A stretch of DNA of 64,000 nt, taken from contig WGNJ01000003.1 of the NCBI GenBank assembly GCA_016124635.1, positions 101,091-165,090 of the forward strand, written 5' to 3'. Source of the DNA: Alphaproteobacteria bacterium. Lineage in GTDB: Bacteria > Pseudomonadota > Alphaproteobacteria > Micropepsales > Micropepsaceae. A program made the position numbers and the translations under genes. The notes beneath the pieces are model-generated. The model made no database searches, was not told the origin of the DNA, and worked only from the letters and a program-made list of their open reading frames with translations. This document shows positions 10,812-20,133 of this stretch, in pieces (position 1 is the first letter of the stretch; each line of letters opens with the position of its first letter).

Positions 10812-11786
10812 TTAGGTGCACTTCTCTTCTTTGAAGCGCTTCGTCGCGCGACCGATGATGCTCGCGTTCGCGTTCGGGTATTTGGCTTTGAGCGCGCCAA
10901 GCGTCGTACAGCCCTCTTTCTTTTGGCCGAGCTCGAGTAGCGACAGCCCAAGCTTGAGCATAGCGTCCGGCGCCTTCGTCGTCTTCGGGAAGCGCTTGAG
11001 CACGTCCGCAAAGGCCTTTGCCGCGCCGCCATAGTCCTTTTGGGTAAAGGATATGTCGCCGACCCAGTATTGCGCCGGCCCCGCGAGATCGTTGGTCGGG
11101 TTGGCTTGTACGAAATTGCGAAAGGCCGTCTGCGCGCTTGCGTATTGCGCGCGGCTGAGCAATTCCATCGCGGCGTCGTACTGCGCACGCGGATCCGCAG
11201 GCGTAGGTCCCGCTGGCGCGGCACTCGCCGGAATGCTGCCGAGCGTTCCAGGCTTCGCGCCGGTGGTCTGCGAGCCCGCGCTCGATGACAGCTGCGTCGG
11301 TCCTCCGGCTCCGCTTGTCGGTGCTGGCGTTCGTCCGCTCGGCGCACTCGGCGCAGCCACTGCCGCTGGCGCCGATGGAACACTGCCCGCGGGCGCACCG
11401 CCCTCGAGCGCGCCCAAACGATAGTTCGTTTCGTTCCGTTGCAGCTCCGCCTGCTGCTGCAGTTGTTTGACCAAGAACGTCAGCTGCTCGACCTGGCCGC
11501 GCAGATCGCGCAGCGAATTTTCCAGATCGGAAAGACGACTGCCGAGCGCGCCCGCCTGCGGTCCTGCCGGAACGCCTTGTCGATCTTCACCATCGTTCGG
11601 CGGCGGGGCGCCTTTGTAGACCTCGAGCTGGATATCCCGGATATCGCGCTCAAGACGATCAAGCCGGTCGCTCAGCGTGTCGACGTCGCTTGCCCTCAAA
11701 GGTGTGCTGTTGATTGCAACGGCGAAGACCGTCGCGGCGATGCAGACGGCAAGGAATTTCAATCGTGCAAACGGGACCGCAAACAT
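10812..11786 (-). CDS. cpoB: Tol-Pal associated periplasmic protein CpoB (YbgF)
   Basis: 324 residues from ATG 11786, which has GGAG nine bases upstream; the longer frame has no good start. Signal peptide (MFAVPFARLKFLAVCIAATVFA, cleavage near RAS), then a coiled-coil (SDVDTLSDRLDRLERDIRDIQ and later LENSLRDLRGQVEQLTFLVK) that trimerises in E. coli CpoB, a long Ala/Pro/Ser/Gly linker (about 135-200), and a C-terminal TPR domain (YDAAMELL, DYGGAAKAFADVLKRFPKT, YPNA). CpoB coordinates outer-membrane constriction with PBP1B peptidoglycan synthesis. It is the last tol-pal gene, downstream of pal but separated from it by a terminator. Confidence 0.93.
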   Translation of the reverse strand: MFAVPFARLKFLAVCIAATVFAVAINSTPLRASDVDTLSDRLDRLERDIRDIQLEVYKGAPPPNDGEDRQGVPAGPQAGALGSRLSDLENSLRDLRGQVEQLTFLVKQLQQQAELQRNETNYRLGALEGGAPAGSVPSAPAAVAAPSAPSGRTPAPTSGAGGPTQLSSSAGSQTTGAKPGTLGSIPASAAPAGPTPADPRAQYDAAMELLSRAQYASAQTAFRNFVQANPTNDLAGPAQYWVGDISFTQKDYGGAAKAFADVLKRFPKTTKAPDAMLKLGLSLLELGQKKEGCTTLGALKAKYPNANASIIGRATKRFKEEKCT

Positions 11787-11855
11787 GAGCACTGACTCCA
11801 AGACGGCAAGTGCGCTACATCGCGCCATCGGATGACGAAATTGAGGCAGTTCCGG

Positions 11856-11887
11856 CCAAAATGAAAGGGCGCCACGCGGGCGCCCTT
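11856..11887 (-). terminator. Rho-independent terminator between pal and cpoB
   Basis: Nine-bp perfect stem (11865-11873 with 11879-11887), loop ACGCG, followed on the minus strand by TTTCATTTT. It lies 26 bp after the pal stop and 70 bp before the cpoB start, so it should reduce read-through into cpoB-tilS. Confidence 0.75.
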
Positions 11888-11912
11888 GTGACATTCGGCC
11901 TAGACAGCGCCG

Positions 11913-12407
11913 TTATGAGCCCGCGCCGCCGACCACGAGCGAGTAACCGCGACGATTTTGCGCCCAGCAGGCTTCGTCGGACTCGCTGCACACCGGCCGC
12001 TCTTTGCCGTAGCTCTTCGTCGTCAGGCGATTGGCATCGACGCCGAGACTGACGAGGAATTCCTTCACCGCGTACGCGCGACGATCGCCAAGCGCAAGGT
12101 TGTATTCCCGCGTGCCGCGTTCGTCGCAATGTCCTTCGACGACCAAGCGAACTTGCGGATACTTCTGTAGCCACGCCGCCTGCTTCTGCAGCGTCGCCTG
12201 CGCATCCGCGCGAATGGCATGGCTGTCGAAATCGAAATAGACCGTATCGCCGACGTTGACCTTGAGATCTTCCTGACTGCCTGGCTGCACTGTCGACGTC
12301 GTCGGTCCGGAAACTTGCGGCTTTTCTTCCTTCGTCGAAGAGCAGGCGGCAAGGAAGCCCATCGCCAACACCACGACACCAAGCTTTATGGTCGTCGCAA
12401 TACGCAT
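11913..12407 (-). CDS. pal: Peptidoglycan-associated lipoprotein Pal
   Basis: 164 residues. Lipoprotein signal with lipobox LAAC (Cys22), a short linker, then an OmpA-like peptidoglycan-binding domain (about 55-155) with VYFDFDSHAIRADA, VEGHCDERGTREYNLALGDRRA and the diaminopimelate-contacting region. Pal anchors the outer membrane to peptidoglycan and is the outer partner of TolB/TolA. TolB lies 156 bp upstream on the same strand. Length and motif order are standard. Confidence 0.97.
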   Translation of the reverse strand: MRIATTIKLGVVVLAMGFLAACSSTKEEKPQVSGPTTSTVQPGSQEDLKVNVGDTVYFDFDSHAIRADAQATLQKQAAWLQKYPQVRLVVEGHCDERGTREYNLALGDRRAYAVKEFLVSLGVDANRLTTKSYGKERPVCSESDEACWAQNRRGYSLVVGGAGS

Positions 12408-12563
12408 GATGACTCAACTCCAGCGGGGTACGGGTCGCTTGGAAAGGGAAGATTCCGAAGCGAACTCACCTGTTTGCGATATCGACAGCAGCGCTGGAGG
12501 TCAAGCACTGCTGCATGGTTTTAGCCAAAAGGTGCTTAATTCCCGGAGGTAAATGTGACGAAT

Positions 12564-13901
12564 CTACCGGTTCAACGGCGACCATGCCGGATCTGACGCC
12601 TCTCCAGGCGTGATCACGCGCCGTTCGTTGTGACCCGTTAAGTCGATCGACCAGATCGACGAAACGCCGCCGGCCCCGCGATGCCCAGGCGTCGTGCGTG
12701 TGAACAGGATGACGCGTCCATTGGGAGACCACGTCGGCCCCTCGTCGGAAAAGCTCTGCGTCAAAATGCGCTCGCCGGAACCATCGGGCCTCATCACGCC
12801 AATCGCGAAAGTTGCACCGAACTGCTTTGTGAACGCGATCAGATCGCCGCGCGGTGACCAAACAGGCGTGGTGTAGCGCCCTTGGCCAAAACTGATTCGC
12901 TGCTGATTGGAACCGTTGGCATTCATCACATAGAGCTGCGGTGAGCCGCCGCGATCCGAGTTGAATACGATTCTGGTTCCGTCGGGCGAGAACGACGGCG
13001 ACGTGTCGATGCCAGGATCGGCCGTCAGCCGTGTGGGCCGACGCGAGCGCAAATCTTCGACGTAGACGTCGATATTGTTGTCGCGCGAATAGCTGAACAC
13101 GACGTGGTTTCCGTCCGGCGTGAACCGCGGCGCAAATGTCATGCCCGAATACTGGCCGATCACTTCCCGCTGTCCCGTCTGCAAGTCGAACACGAAGACG
13201 CTCGGCACCGGTTTCTCGTACGACATGTAGGTGATCGCCTGCTGCGTCGGTGAGAACCGCGGCGACAGAACGATGTAATCGCCCCCCGTCAGAAAGCTGG
13301 GATTTGCGCCGTCTTGATCCATGATCGCCAGACGATAGCGGCGCTTGGTCTTTGGTCCGGACTCGGCGATGAAAACGATGCGGGTATCGAAGTATCCCTT
13401 TTCGCCGGTCAGCCGCTCATAGATCGCATCGGCGATGAGATGCCCCAGTCGCCGCCAGTTCTCGGCCGTCGTCGAAAACGACAAGCCGACCATTTGCTGC
13501 TCGGCAAAGATGTCCCAAAGGCGGAAGTCGACCTTGAGCTTGCCGTCCGGCAACAGGCTCGCCTGCCCGGTCACCAACGCTTGGGCTTGGATCGTACGCC
13601 AATCGCCGAAGCGCGGCAGCGCCTCGAAGGTCGAGATCTTTTCGATGAACGAACGGGGGTCGAGCGGACGGAAGAGGCCCGAGCGCTCAAGATCGCCGCG
13701 CACGACAGTGGCAATCTGTGCCGCGGTCTGCTGCTGCGGACCGGCGCCGAGAAAGTCGATGACCGCAATCGGGATCGGCTCCGTGACACCCTGATCGAGC
13801 GTGATCTTCAGCTCGGCGCGCGCGGGTATCGCAGCCGCAAATGCCATGGCAACTGCAAACAGGAAACGGCCCAGCATCACACTTCGTTTTGCTTTCGTCA
13901 T
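12564..13901 (-). CDS. tolB: Tol-Pal system periplasmic beta-propeller TolB
   Basis: 445 residues from ATG 13901, which has a GAGGA ribosome-binding site; a TTG 24 bp upstream was rejected. Signal peptide ending PARA near residue 28, an N-terminal anticodon-binding-like domain ([17 protein letters not shown]), then the six-bladed propeller with repeated blades such as [59 protein letters not shown] and [14 protein letters not shown]. TolB switches between Pal and TolA binding. It follows tolA by 42 bp in the tol operon. Confidence 0.97.
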   Translation of the reverse strand: MTKAKRSVMLGRFLFAVAMAFAAAIPARAELKITLDQGVTEPIPIAVIDFLGAGPQQQTAAQIATVVRGDLERSGLFRPLDPRSFIEKISTFEALPRFGDWRTIQAQALVTGQASLLPDGKLKVDFRLWDIFAEQQMVGLSFSTTAENWRRLGHLIADAIYERLTGEKGYFDTRIVFIAESGPKTKRRYRLAIMDQDGANPSFLTGGDYIVLSPRFSPTQQAITYMSYEKPVPSVFVFDLQTGQREVIGQYSGMTFAPRFTPDGNHVVFSYSRDNNIDVYVEDLRSRRPTRLTADPGIDTSPSFSPDGTRIVFNSDRGGSPQLYVMNANGSNQQRISFGQGRYTTPVWSPRGDLIAFTKQFGATFAIGVMRPDGSGERILTQSFSDEGPTWSPNGRVILFTRTTPGHRGAGGVSSIWSIDLTGHNERRVITPGEASDPAWSPLNR

Positions 13902-13943
13902 CAGCTTCCTCGTCAAGTCTGGCAATCCACCGGAACGGAACGC

Positions 13944-14810
13944 CTAGTAACCGGCCATCTTCGTTGGGTCGAACACGACGGTGACGTTGCTCCACGCGTC
14001 GTACTTGTCGACCGGCAGGCTGTACGGCGCGCACATCTTGACCGCGCGAATAGCGGATTCGGACGCTGCGCGAAAGTACGGATCGCTAAGGCTTTGTGTC
14101 TCAACCAATTGTGGCGTTCCCGCGACGGAACCGTCCTGGTTGAGACGAATCTTGAGGCTTAATATCAACGCCCTTGGATCCGGCGCCCCGATCGGCACGT
14201 TCCAGCATTTCATCATCTGCGCCTTCAGCGCATCGATTTCGCTCATCGTCAGCGCCGTCTGAGCACCGACACCTCTCATCGTTTGAGCACCTTGCGCCGG
14301 CTTTGTTGGTGCCGTCGGCGGCGCCTCAGGTGTGGCCTTGGCGAGCTTGTTCACCAGCGCATCGATCTTGTTGATGTCGAATTCCGGTTTTGGCTTCTCC
14401 GGCTTCGGCTTGTGCTGCGGCCGCAAGTTCGCAAAGCGCGGCGTTGGCGGAGGTGCCGGCTTCGGCTCCTCCTTCGGAATTTCGGGCGGCAAGGGCTCGG
14501 GCATCGCCAACGTATCGGGTTCCGGCGGCGGAGGTGGCGGCGGCTCTTCGGCCGCTTCGGGCGGTGCCGGCGGAGGCGGTTGCGGCGTCGGCTCCTCCAC
14601 CGGCTTCTCGGCCTTCGTTTGCGCCATGATATTGGTCTCTTCGGACGTTGGCAGCACTTCGACCGGAATCACCTCGTCGGGAAGATTGGTCGGCGGCATA
14701 AGCCGAGGCCACGCGATCACCGTCAACGCGATCACGCTGCCATGCAGAAGCGCCGACACGAACGCGCCGGCCCCCATGCCATCGCTGGACTCAGTTCTGC
14801 TTCCGCTCAC
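13944..14810 (-). CDS. tolA: TolA envelope-spanning protein
   Basis: 288 residues. One N-terminal transmembrane helix (about 16-35, SALLHGSVIALTVIAWPRLM), a long Pro/Glu/Lys-rich central region (about 65-150, with runs of proline) in place of the helical Lys/Ala-rich domain II of enterobacteria, and a C-terminal domain (about 195-288) resembling TolA-III/TonB C-terminal folds (MMKCWNVPIGAPDP, LIRLNQDGSVAG-like segment, SDPYFRAASESAIRAVKMCAPYSLP). TolA couples TolQR proton motive force to TolB-Pal. Its start overlaps the tolR end by 20 bp, implying coupled translation. Confidence 0.92.
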   Translation of the reverse strand: MSGSRTESSDGMGAGAFVSALLHGSVIALTVIAWPRLMPPTNLPDEVIPVEVLPTSEETNIMAQTKAEKPVEEPTPQPPPPAPPEAAEEPPPPPPPEPDTLAMPEPLPPEIPKEEPKPAPPPTPRFANLRPQHKPKPEKPKPEFDINKIDALVNKLAKATPEAPPTAPTKPAQGAQTMRGVGAQTALTMSEIDALKAQMMKCWNVPIGAPDPRALILSLKIRLNQDGSVAGTPQLVETQSLSDPYFRAASESAIRAVKMCAPYSLPVDKYDAWSNVTVVFDPTKMAGY

Positions 14811-15249
14811 GCTTTGAATCTGTCACCAAACCGATACGCTTGAAGCCGGCGGCGTTGAGCTCGCCCATCACTTCCATGACGGTGCCGTAGTCGACGGTCT
14901 TGTCGCCGCGCACGTAGATCCGCTCATCGTAACCGTTCTGAGCAATCGCCGTCAGCTTCGGCACCAACTCGTCGAGTTGGATCTGCGTTTCTTGCAGAAA
15001 GATGTCGCCGTTCTTCTTGATCGTTATGGCGATGGGCTCCTTGTCGTCCGACATTTGCCGCGCGCGTGTTTGCGGCAAGTTCACCGGTACGCCGACGGTC
15101 AACAGTGGTGCCGTGACCATGAAGATCACCAACAGCACCAGCATCACGTCGACGAACGGCGTAACGTTGATCTGCGAGTTGGGACGCAACCGCGCGCGCC
15201 AAGCGCCGCGCCCGCGAATACCGCTCGAACCGTTGACGCCGCCGGCCAT
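14791..15249 (-). CDS. tolR: TolR, ExbD-family motor subunit
   Basis: 152 residues, one transmembrane helix near residues 32-52 (NVTPFVDVMLVLLVIFMVTA) with the proton-path aspartate in PFVDVML, then a periplasmic domain containing VPVNLPQT and YVRGDKTVDYGTVMEVMGEL. With TolQ it forms the proton-driven stator that energises TolA. The start overlaps the last base of tolQ (TGATG-type junction) and the 3' end overlaps tolA. Confidence 0.96.
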   Translation of the reverse strand: MAGGVNGSSGIRGRGAWRARLRPNSQINVTPFVDVMLVLLVIFMVTAPLLTVGVPVNLPQTRARQMSDDKEPIAITIKKNGDIFLQETQIQLDELVPKLTAIAQNGYDERIYVRGDKTVDYGTVMEVMGELNAAGFKRIGLVTDSKRERKQN

Positions 15250-16127
15250 CAGCGCGCCCGCTCATCGAGCTGCCGCGAGAGGATGGCGGCAAACTCGTCC
15301 GAAAATCCTTCGAGCCGGCTCGCGAAGCGTCCGACGCCGTCGGCGAGATGGTTGTAGGCGACGGATGCTGGAATGGCGGCAAGCAATCCCATGGCCGTCG
15401 CGAAGAGCGCTTCGGCAATGCCCGGCGCGACGACGGCGAGACTCGTGTCGTGCGAGGCGGCGATCGAGGAAAACGAATTCATGATGCCCCAAACCGTACC
15501 GAACAGACCGATGAACGGCGCGTTCGACCCGACGGTCGCGAGGAACCCAAGCTGACGCTCGAGCCGTCCGACCTCGCGTCCGATCGAAACGTTCATCACC
15601 TTATGAATACGGTCCTTCACGCTGGGCAGTAGGCCGGCGTTCACCGTGCCGCCCTCGAACGAACGGCGCCACTCGCGCATCGCGGTCGTAAAGACCTGCG
15701 CCATCGGGTGACTGTCCCCGCGCGAACCAAGGCTCGAATGCAAATCGTCGAGCGACTTACCCGACCAAAAGAGTTGCTCGAAGCGTTCCGCTTGCCGCTT
15801 CACGCGGCTGAGACGGCCCGTCTTCTCGATGATAATGGCCCACGACCAGAACGAGGCCAGGAGCAGCACGCCCATCACGATCTTCACGACGATGTCGGCG
15901 TTCATGAAGAGCGCAATCGGCGACAAATTGACGGCTGGATGCGAACCGGCGGGGCTACCGGTCGGCGTCACGTCGATCGGCGACAACGGCGCAGCGGACG
16001 GCGCGGGCTCGATCGGAGCGGCGGATGGCCCCGCGACGGAAAGATCGCCGAGCGAACTGATCGCATGAACGACAGGTTTTAGAATCGCCGCGGCCTCATG
16101 GGCGAAAGCGAGCACGCTCAATTCCAT
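15249..16127 (-). CDS. tolQ: TolQ, ExbB/MotA-family motor subunit
   Basis: 292 residues, longer than E. coli TolQ (about 230) because of an N-terminal Ala/Pro/Ser-rich stretch (about 20-65: AAPIEPAPSAAPLSPIDV and following) before the first membrane helix. Then IVVKIVMGVLLLASFWSWAII (about 79-100), a cytoplasmic loop with GLLPSVKDRI, and the two-helix MotA/TolQ domain with FLATVGSNAPFIGLFGTVWGIMNSF and GIAEALFATAMGLLAAIPASVAYN. It forms the proton channel with TolR. First gene of the tol operon proper; 235 bp separate it from ybgC, and no gene is seen in that gap. Confidence 0.95.
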   Translation of the reverse strand: MELSVLAFAHEAAAILKPVVHAISSLGDLSVAGPSAAPIEPAPSAAPLSPIDVTPTGSPAGSHPAVNLSPIALFMNADIVVKIVMGVLLLASFWSWAIIIEKTGRLSRVKRQAERFEQLFWSGKSLDDLHSSLGSRGDSHPMAQVFTTAMREWRRSFEGGTVNAGLLPSVKDRIHKVMNVSIGREVGRLERQLGFLATVGSNAPFIGLFGTVWGIMNSFSSIAASHDTSLAVVAPGIAEALFATAMGLLAAIPASVAYNHLADGVGRFASRLEGFSDEFAAILSRQLDERAR

Positions 16128-16362
16128 GAACTCTCTTCCCCTCTAACACTCCGCGCTCCCCGCAAAGCCTTGCCAGACTTGGGAAAATCACGCGACTAAA
16201 GCCGTCGAAACATGTCGAAATTTTGGCGCGAACCCAAGGGGCGCAGCCTTTGGCGTTCCGGGTAGCTCAAGCCTTATCCACAAAGGCGCTTGAATTGTCA
16301 CGCCTTTCCCTCCGCGATCCAAGGTGAAGAGTTGGCAAGGTTCGCGCGCAGGTAGGCAATGC

Positions 16363-16800
16363 CTAATCGAGGTATTGTGCGATCTTTGCGCGCACCTGTT
16401 CCGGAATGCGCCGCGGCCTGCCGGACATCGTGATCAGAGCGGCTTCGATCTTCGCTGTCACCAGATCTTCGCCGTTGCGTTTTACCCATTGCTCGCCGTT
16501 GAGGCGCGCGCCGGCCAGCACGCGATAGCGCGTGTGCACTTCGAGCGCGTCGTCCAGCTTTGCCGGACGCGCATAGTCGATTTCGATTCGCCGAATCGTC
16601 CACGCCACCGGTTCCTCGCCCGACATCATGACCATGTGATGGACGCCGGCGAGTCGCAGCGCCTCCGAGCGACCGCGTTCGAGAAAGCGCAAATAGTTTG
16701 CGTGATACACGATCCCGGAGACGTCGGTGTCTTCGTAATAGACCCGCACCGGCAAGATGTGCGTCTTGCCTTCGAAGCGCCCCATCGTCGGCTCAGACAT
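16363..16800 (-). CDS. ybgC: Tol-Pal associated acyl-CoA thioesterase YbgC
   Basis: 145 residues from ATG 16800, which has GAGG seven bases upstream and overlaps the ruvB stop by 8 bp; ATG 16785 is an alternative. Hotdog-fold 4-hydroxybenzoyl-CoA thioesterase family: [20 protein letters not shown] near residues 18-37 carries the catalytic Asp26 and the HANY signature, then [12 protein letters not shown]. coli YbgC hydrolyses acyl-CoA and binds ACP, linking phospholipid metabolism to the Tol machine. The gene is usually first in the tol operon, as here, and links ruvCAB to tol. Confidence 0.93.
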   Translation of the reverse strand: MSEPTMGRFEGKTHILPVRVYYEDTDVSGIVYHANYLRFLERGRSEALRLAGVHHMVMMSGEEPVAWTIRRIEIDYARPAKLDDALEVHTRYRVLAGARLNGEQWVKRNGEDLVTAKIEAALITMSGRPRRIPEQVRAKIAQYLD

Positions 16801-17848
16801 CGGCATCCTCACCACGTGCCGTATCGAACAGCGACTGCTGTGCAATCGTCTTGGGGGCGACGAGTCCGAGATGAGTGTAAGCGAGACCCGCCGCCATGCG
16901 GCCACGAGGCGTGCGTTGAACGAATCCTTCCTGCAGCAAATAGGGTTCGATGATCTCCTCGAGCGCATCGCGCGGCTCGCCGAGCGCCGCCGACAGCGTC
17001 TCAATGCCGACAGGGCCGCCGTTGTAATTCTCGATGATGATCTTGAGGTAACGCCGGTCGAAATTGTCGAGGCCGCGCTTGTCGACTTCGAGACGCGTCA
17101 AAGCCTCGTCCGCCGCCCCGGCGTCGACACGTGCAAGTTTGTCCACCGCCGCAAAGTCGCGAATTCGACGCAACAACCGCCCGGCGATGCGCGGCGTACC
17201 GCGCGACCGCGCTGCGATCTCACGCGCCGCCTCGGGTGTCATCGCGAGCTGGAGGATTCGCGCTCCTCGCGTCACGATCTCGATCAAGTCCTCGACCCGA
17301 TAAAAGTCGAGTCGCACGGGAATGCCGAAGCGGTCCCGCAGCGGCTTGGTGATCATGCCCGAGCGCGTCGTCGCGCCGACGAGCGTGAAGGGAGCCAAGT
17401 CGATCTTTACCGATCGAGCCGCAGGTCCCTCGCCGATGATGAGATCGAGCTGAAAGTCCTCCATCGCCGGATAGAGAATTTCTTCGACTGCCGGATTGAG
17501 ACGGTGAATCTCGTCGATGAACAGCACGTCGCGCGGTTGCAGGTTTGTCAGCAATGCAGCGAGGTCCCCGGCGCGCGCGATCACCGGCCCCGATGTCGAC
17601 CGGAAATTGACGCCGAGCTCGCGCGCCACGATTTGCGCCAGTGTCGTCTTGCCGAGACCGGGCGGTCCCGCGAGCAGCACATGGTCGAGAGCCTCACCAC
17701 GCGCCCGCGCCGCCTCGATGAACACTTTGAGATTTGCGCGCGCCTGATCCTGCCCGATGAACTCTGCGAGCGTCAGCGGCCTGAGCGACGCTTCGCTGGT
17801 GTCGTCGTCCCGCGTCTCGGCCGTGACAAGGCGGCTGGCTTTGCTCAT
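16793..17848 (-). CDS. ruvB: Holliday junction branch-migration helicase RuvB
   Basis: 351 residues, standard length. AAA+ motor with [13 protein letters not shown] (start of the AAA+ core), Walker [13 protein letters not shown] near residue 61, Walker [11 protein letters not shown], sensor 1 GATTRSGMI, the presensor-1 beta hairpin region, sensor 2 [16 protein letters not shown], and a C-terminal winged helix ([13 protein letters not shown]). RuvB hexamers pump DNA through the RuvA-bound junction. It follows ruvA by 7 bp, and its end overlaps ybgC. Confidence 0.98.
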   Translation of the reverse strand: MSKASRLVTAETRDDDTSEASLRPLTLAEFIGQDQARANLKVFIEAARARGEALDHVLLAGPPGLGKTTLAQIVARELGVNFRSTSGPVIARAGDLAALLTNLQPRDVLFIDEIHRLNPAVEEILYPAMEDFQLDLIIGEGPAARSVKIDLAPFTLVGATTRSGMITKPLRDRFGIPVRLDFYRVEDLIEIVTRGARILQLAMTPEAAREIAARSRGTPRIAGRLLRRIRDFAAVDKLARVDAGAADEALTRLEVDKRGLDNFDRRYLKIIIENYNGGPVGIETLSAALGEPRDALEEIIEPYLLQEGFVQRTPRGRMAAGLAYTHLGLVAPKTIAQQSLFDTARGEDADV

Positions 17849-17855
17849 GAGCGCA

Positions 17856-18461
17856 TCATGCCGCGTTCGACAACGTGCGCAATCCTTCGCGGATCAGCGC
17901 TTGCAGCGGAACGTCTTTGCCGTCGCGCGCCACAATGGCGGCGACTGCCTGCTGGGCTTCCGCGCGCCCATAACCGAGATTCATCAACGCAGACACCGCT
18001 TCACCGGCCGCACCGGCCGGTTTCGCGCCGATCGCCGCTACCGGGATCGGCGCGGCAATGCCCGCAGCTTTGTCCTTGAGCTCGGCCACGATGCGCGCGG
18101 CAAGCTTCGGCCCTACGCCTTGCGAGCGGCCGACCTGCGCCTTGTCCTCGAACGCCACCGCGCGCGTCAAATCGGAAATCGAAAGCGCGCTCAAGATCGA
18201 AAGCGCCACGCGTGCACCGACGCCTTGCACGGTTTGCAGCAAGCGAAACCATTCGCGCTCTTCGGCCGTCGTGAAGCCGAACAACCGGATCGCATCCTCG
18301 CGCATTTGCGTTTCGACGAAGAGCGTCATGCGCCCGCCGCGCGGCGGAAGCTGCGACAATGTCCGCGCCGCGCACTGCACGACGTAGCCGACGCCGTTGA
18401 CGTCGATGATCGCGAAGTCGCTGCCCGTCTCATCGATCGTGCCCGTCAGCTTCCCGATCAT
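17856..18461 (-). CDS. ruvA: Holliday junction-binding protein RuvA
   Basis: 201 residues, standard. N-terminal OB fold ([23 protein letters not shown] segment, [16 protein letters not shown]), two helix-hairpin-helix motifs ([20 protein letters not shown] and [20 protein letters not shown]), a flexible linker, and the C-terminal RuvB-binding domain ([19 protein letters not shown]). It holds the four-way junction in a planar form. Start overlaps ruvC stop by 4 bp (ATGA). Confidence 0.98.
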   Translation of the reverse strand: MIGKLTGTIDETGSDFAIIDVNGVGYVVQCAARTLSQLPPRGGRMTLFVETQMREDAIRLFGFTTAEEREWFRLLQTVQGVGARVALSILSALSISDLTRAVAFEDKAQVGRSQGVGPKLAARIVAELKDKAAGIAAPIPVAAIGAKPAGAAGEAVSALMNLGYGRAEAQQAVAAIVARDGKDVPLQALIREGLRTLSNAA

Positions 18462-19000
18462 CGCTTGCCTCCCGCGACCATCAGCTCGTCGATGCGCCGA
18501 TTGCTCTGCGCAAAATGCGCGTGGCAGATCGCAATCGCCAGAGCATCCGCGGCGTCAGCACCGGTCACCTCTGCGCGCGGCAGCAGCACCTTGATCATTG
18601 CGTGCACCTGCATTTTCTCCGCATGCCCGACGCCCACGACCGCCTTCTTCACTTGATTGGGCGCGTATTCCGATACCGGCAAACCTGCCTGCGCGGGCAC
18701 GAGCAAGGCAACCGCTCGCGCTTGCCCGAGCTTCAAGGTCGCCACCGGATCCTTGTTGACGAAGGTATGCTCGACCGCCGCGGTATCGGGCCGGTGTTCC
18801 GCAAGGATGTTTCTCAGCCCGTCGTAGATCTCGACCAGGCGCCGGCTCAAATCCTCATCGGCTGACGATGTGATGACGCCGTTGGCAACGTGGCTGAGCC
18901 GTGATCCCTCCGCAACGACAACGCCCCACCCTGTTCGGCGAAGGCCCGGGTCGAGCCCGATGATGCGCAACGGCTTGTTCAAGAGCGGGGCCTTGTCCAC
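18458..19000 (-). CDS. ruvC: Crossover junction endodeoxyribonuclease RuvC
   Basis: 180 residues. RNase-H-fold resolvase with the acidic catalytic residues in [15 protein letters not shown] (Asp17), VEHTFVN (Glu76) and the C-terminal [15 protein letters not shown]. It cleaves Holliday junctions held by RuvAB. First gene of the ruvC-ruvA-ruvB-ybgC run; yebC, its common partner, lies about 1.1 kb upstream, displaced by two exported-protein genes. Confidence 0.97.
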   Translation of the reverse strand: MDKAPLLNKPLRIIGLDPGLRRTGWGVVVAEGSRLSHVANGVITSSADEDLSRRLVEIYDGLRNILAEHRPDTAAVEHTFVNKDPVATLKLGQARAVALLVPAQAGLPVSEYAPNQVKKAVVGVGHAEKMQVHAMIKVLLPRAEVTGADAADALAIAICHAHFAQSNRRIDELMVAGGKR

Positions 19001-19087
19001 GTTTCGTTCTTTCTAGATGATTCGCGTGACCGCCGCACTCGCTAGCGAGCGCAAACCACACCAAGATCACGCAGAAAACGTGGAGAG

Positions 19088-19549
19088 ATGCCCGTGAAGC
19101 CACATGTCCTGGCCGCAACCCTGCTCGTCGCCTGTACCGCGCTCGCCAGCCCGGCAAACGCCGTCAACGTCCGCGACTGCGATGAAACCGCGAGCATTCG
19201 GACCCTCGCCGAACCCTGGGAGAAGAACACGCGCACGTTCTACAACGGCGACGTTCGCGTCGCGCTGCTCGACACCGGCGGCGAGCCCGTGTGCTGCAGC
19301 GTGCACCTGTTGATCCTTGTGCCGGACAAAACGAGCGAGATGGGCGACCGAACGTGCCACATCGTTAGCGACCACGAGAGCATGGGTTTCGCCGGCATCG
19401 ACTTCGCCCGCCTCACGTCGAAATACGACCCCGGCAAGGGACTGCTGATCACCTTCCCCTACACGCTCTACGTCGACGGCGTGAGCGACAGGCCAGGCAC
19501 TGCGCGTGTCCGTATCAATCTCAAGACGGGAACGGTGACGAAGGAATAA
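19088..19549 (+). CDS. Exported protein of unknown function
   Basis: 153 residues from ATG 19088. GTG at 19094 (MKPHVLAATLLVACTALASP) is an attractive alternative because the GGAG at 19082-19085 is then 8 bases away instead of 2. Either way a signal peptide ends near SPANA. The mature part is beta-rich with cysteines in RDCDETA, EPVCCSVHL and DRTCHIV, likely disulfide-bonded in the periplasm. I do not recognise the family. It faces away from ruvC and ends at a hairpin shared with the next, convergent gene. Confidence 0.72.
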   Translation: MPVKPHVLAATLLVACTALASPANAVNVRDCDETASIRTLAEPWEKNTRTFYNGDVRVALLDTGGEPVCCSVHLLILVPDKTSEMGDRTCHIVSDHESMGFAGIDFARLTSKYDPGKGLLITFPYTLYVDGVSDRPGTARVRINLKTGTVTKE

Positions 19550-19552
19550 GAA

Positions 19553-19578
19553 AGGGCGCATTCCGAAGAACGCGCCCT
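19553..19578. terminator. Hairpin between two convergent exported-protein genes
   Basis: Seven-bp stem AGGGCGC (19553-19559) and GCGCCCT (19572-19578) with a 12-base loop, placed 3 bp after the plus-strand stop and 22 bp after the minus-strand stop. It has no long T-run, so it is a probable bidirectional terminator of moderate strength. Confidence 0.55.
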
Positions 19579-19599
19579 CCGCCTCAAAACGCGAGGCGA

Positions 19600-20037
19600 T
19601 TAGTATTCGTAGTCGTCGTAGTAGTCGCGCCGCTCGCGGTAGCGGTGGCGATAATGACGCCGGTCGTGGCACGCATCATCCGCAATCGCGTTGCCCACGA
19701 CGCTGCCAAGGATCGCGCCGACAACGGTTGCCGGTCCCCGTCCATGGCCGCGCCCCACATTGTTGCCGATCACGCCGCCGGCAACGCCGCCGAGGACCGT
19801 GCCGGCCACGCGGTCGCCGTCGCAGCGATCATGACCGTGGCGATAATGACGCCGGCCCTCGTAATAACCCGGCGGTGGACCATCGTAATATCCGTCGTAA
19901 TACCCGTCGTCGTAGCCCGACGGCGGCGGACCATATCCGCGATCATAATAGCCATCGGCCGACGCCACACCGGCTGCACCGGCTGCACCGGCAAGCATCG
20001 CGGCGCCGACAGCCGTCGAAATCAGAAGCTTCTTCAT
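19600..20037 (-). CDS. Glycine-zipper exported protein with Tyr/Gly/Pro-rich region
   Basis: 145 residues from ATG 20037 (MKKLLISTAVGAAML), with GGGAG eight bases upstream. Signal peptide ending near ASA. The mature protein has a low-complexity Tyr-Asp-Gly-Pro repeat zone (about 29-60), a His/Arg segment, and a glycine-zipper hairpin VLGGVAGGVIGNNVGRG and VVGAILGSVVGNAIAD (about 80-120), as in Rickettsia 17-kDa-antigen and other outer-membrane 2TM glycine-zipper proteins. The C-terminus is very Arg/Tyr/Asp-rich. Probably envelope-associated; exact function unknown. Confidence 0.78.
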   Translation of the reverse strand: MKKLLISTAVGAAMLAGAAGAAGVASADGYYDRGYGPPPSGYDDGYYDGYYDGPPPGYYEGRRHYRHGHDRCDGDRVAGTVLGGVAGGVIGNNVGRGHGRGPATVVGAILGSVVGNAIADDACHDRRHYRHRYRERRDYYDDYEY

Positions 20038-20133
20038 TGTGGTCTCCCGAAGCGCCGGAAATCCGGCCACCTTGGGGAACAACGTGGCGGCCTGCGCCTG
20101 AATGCAGCATGAACGCGCGACAGCACGCTCTCA

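Noticed and set aside
16283..16306. Hairpin AAGGCG/CGCCTT downstream of ybgC
   Set aside because: Twelve-base loop and no T-run on the minus strand, so not a convincing terminator.
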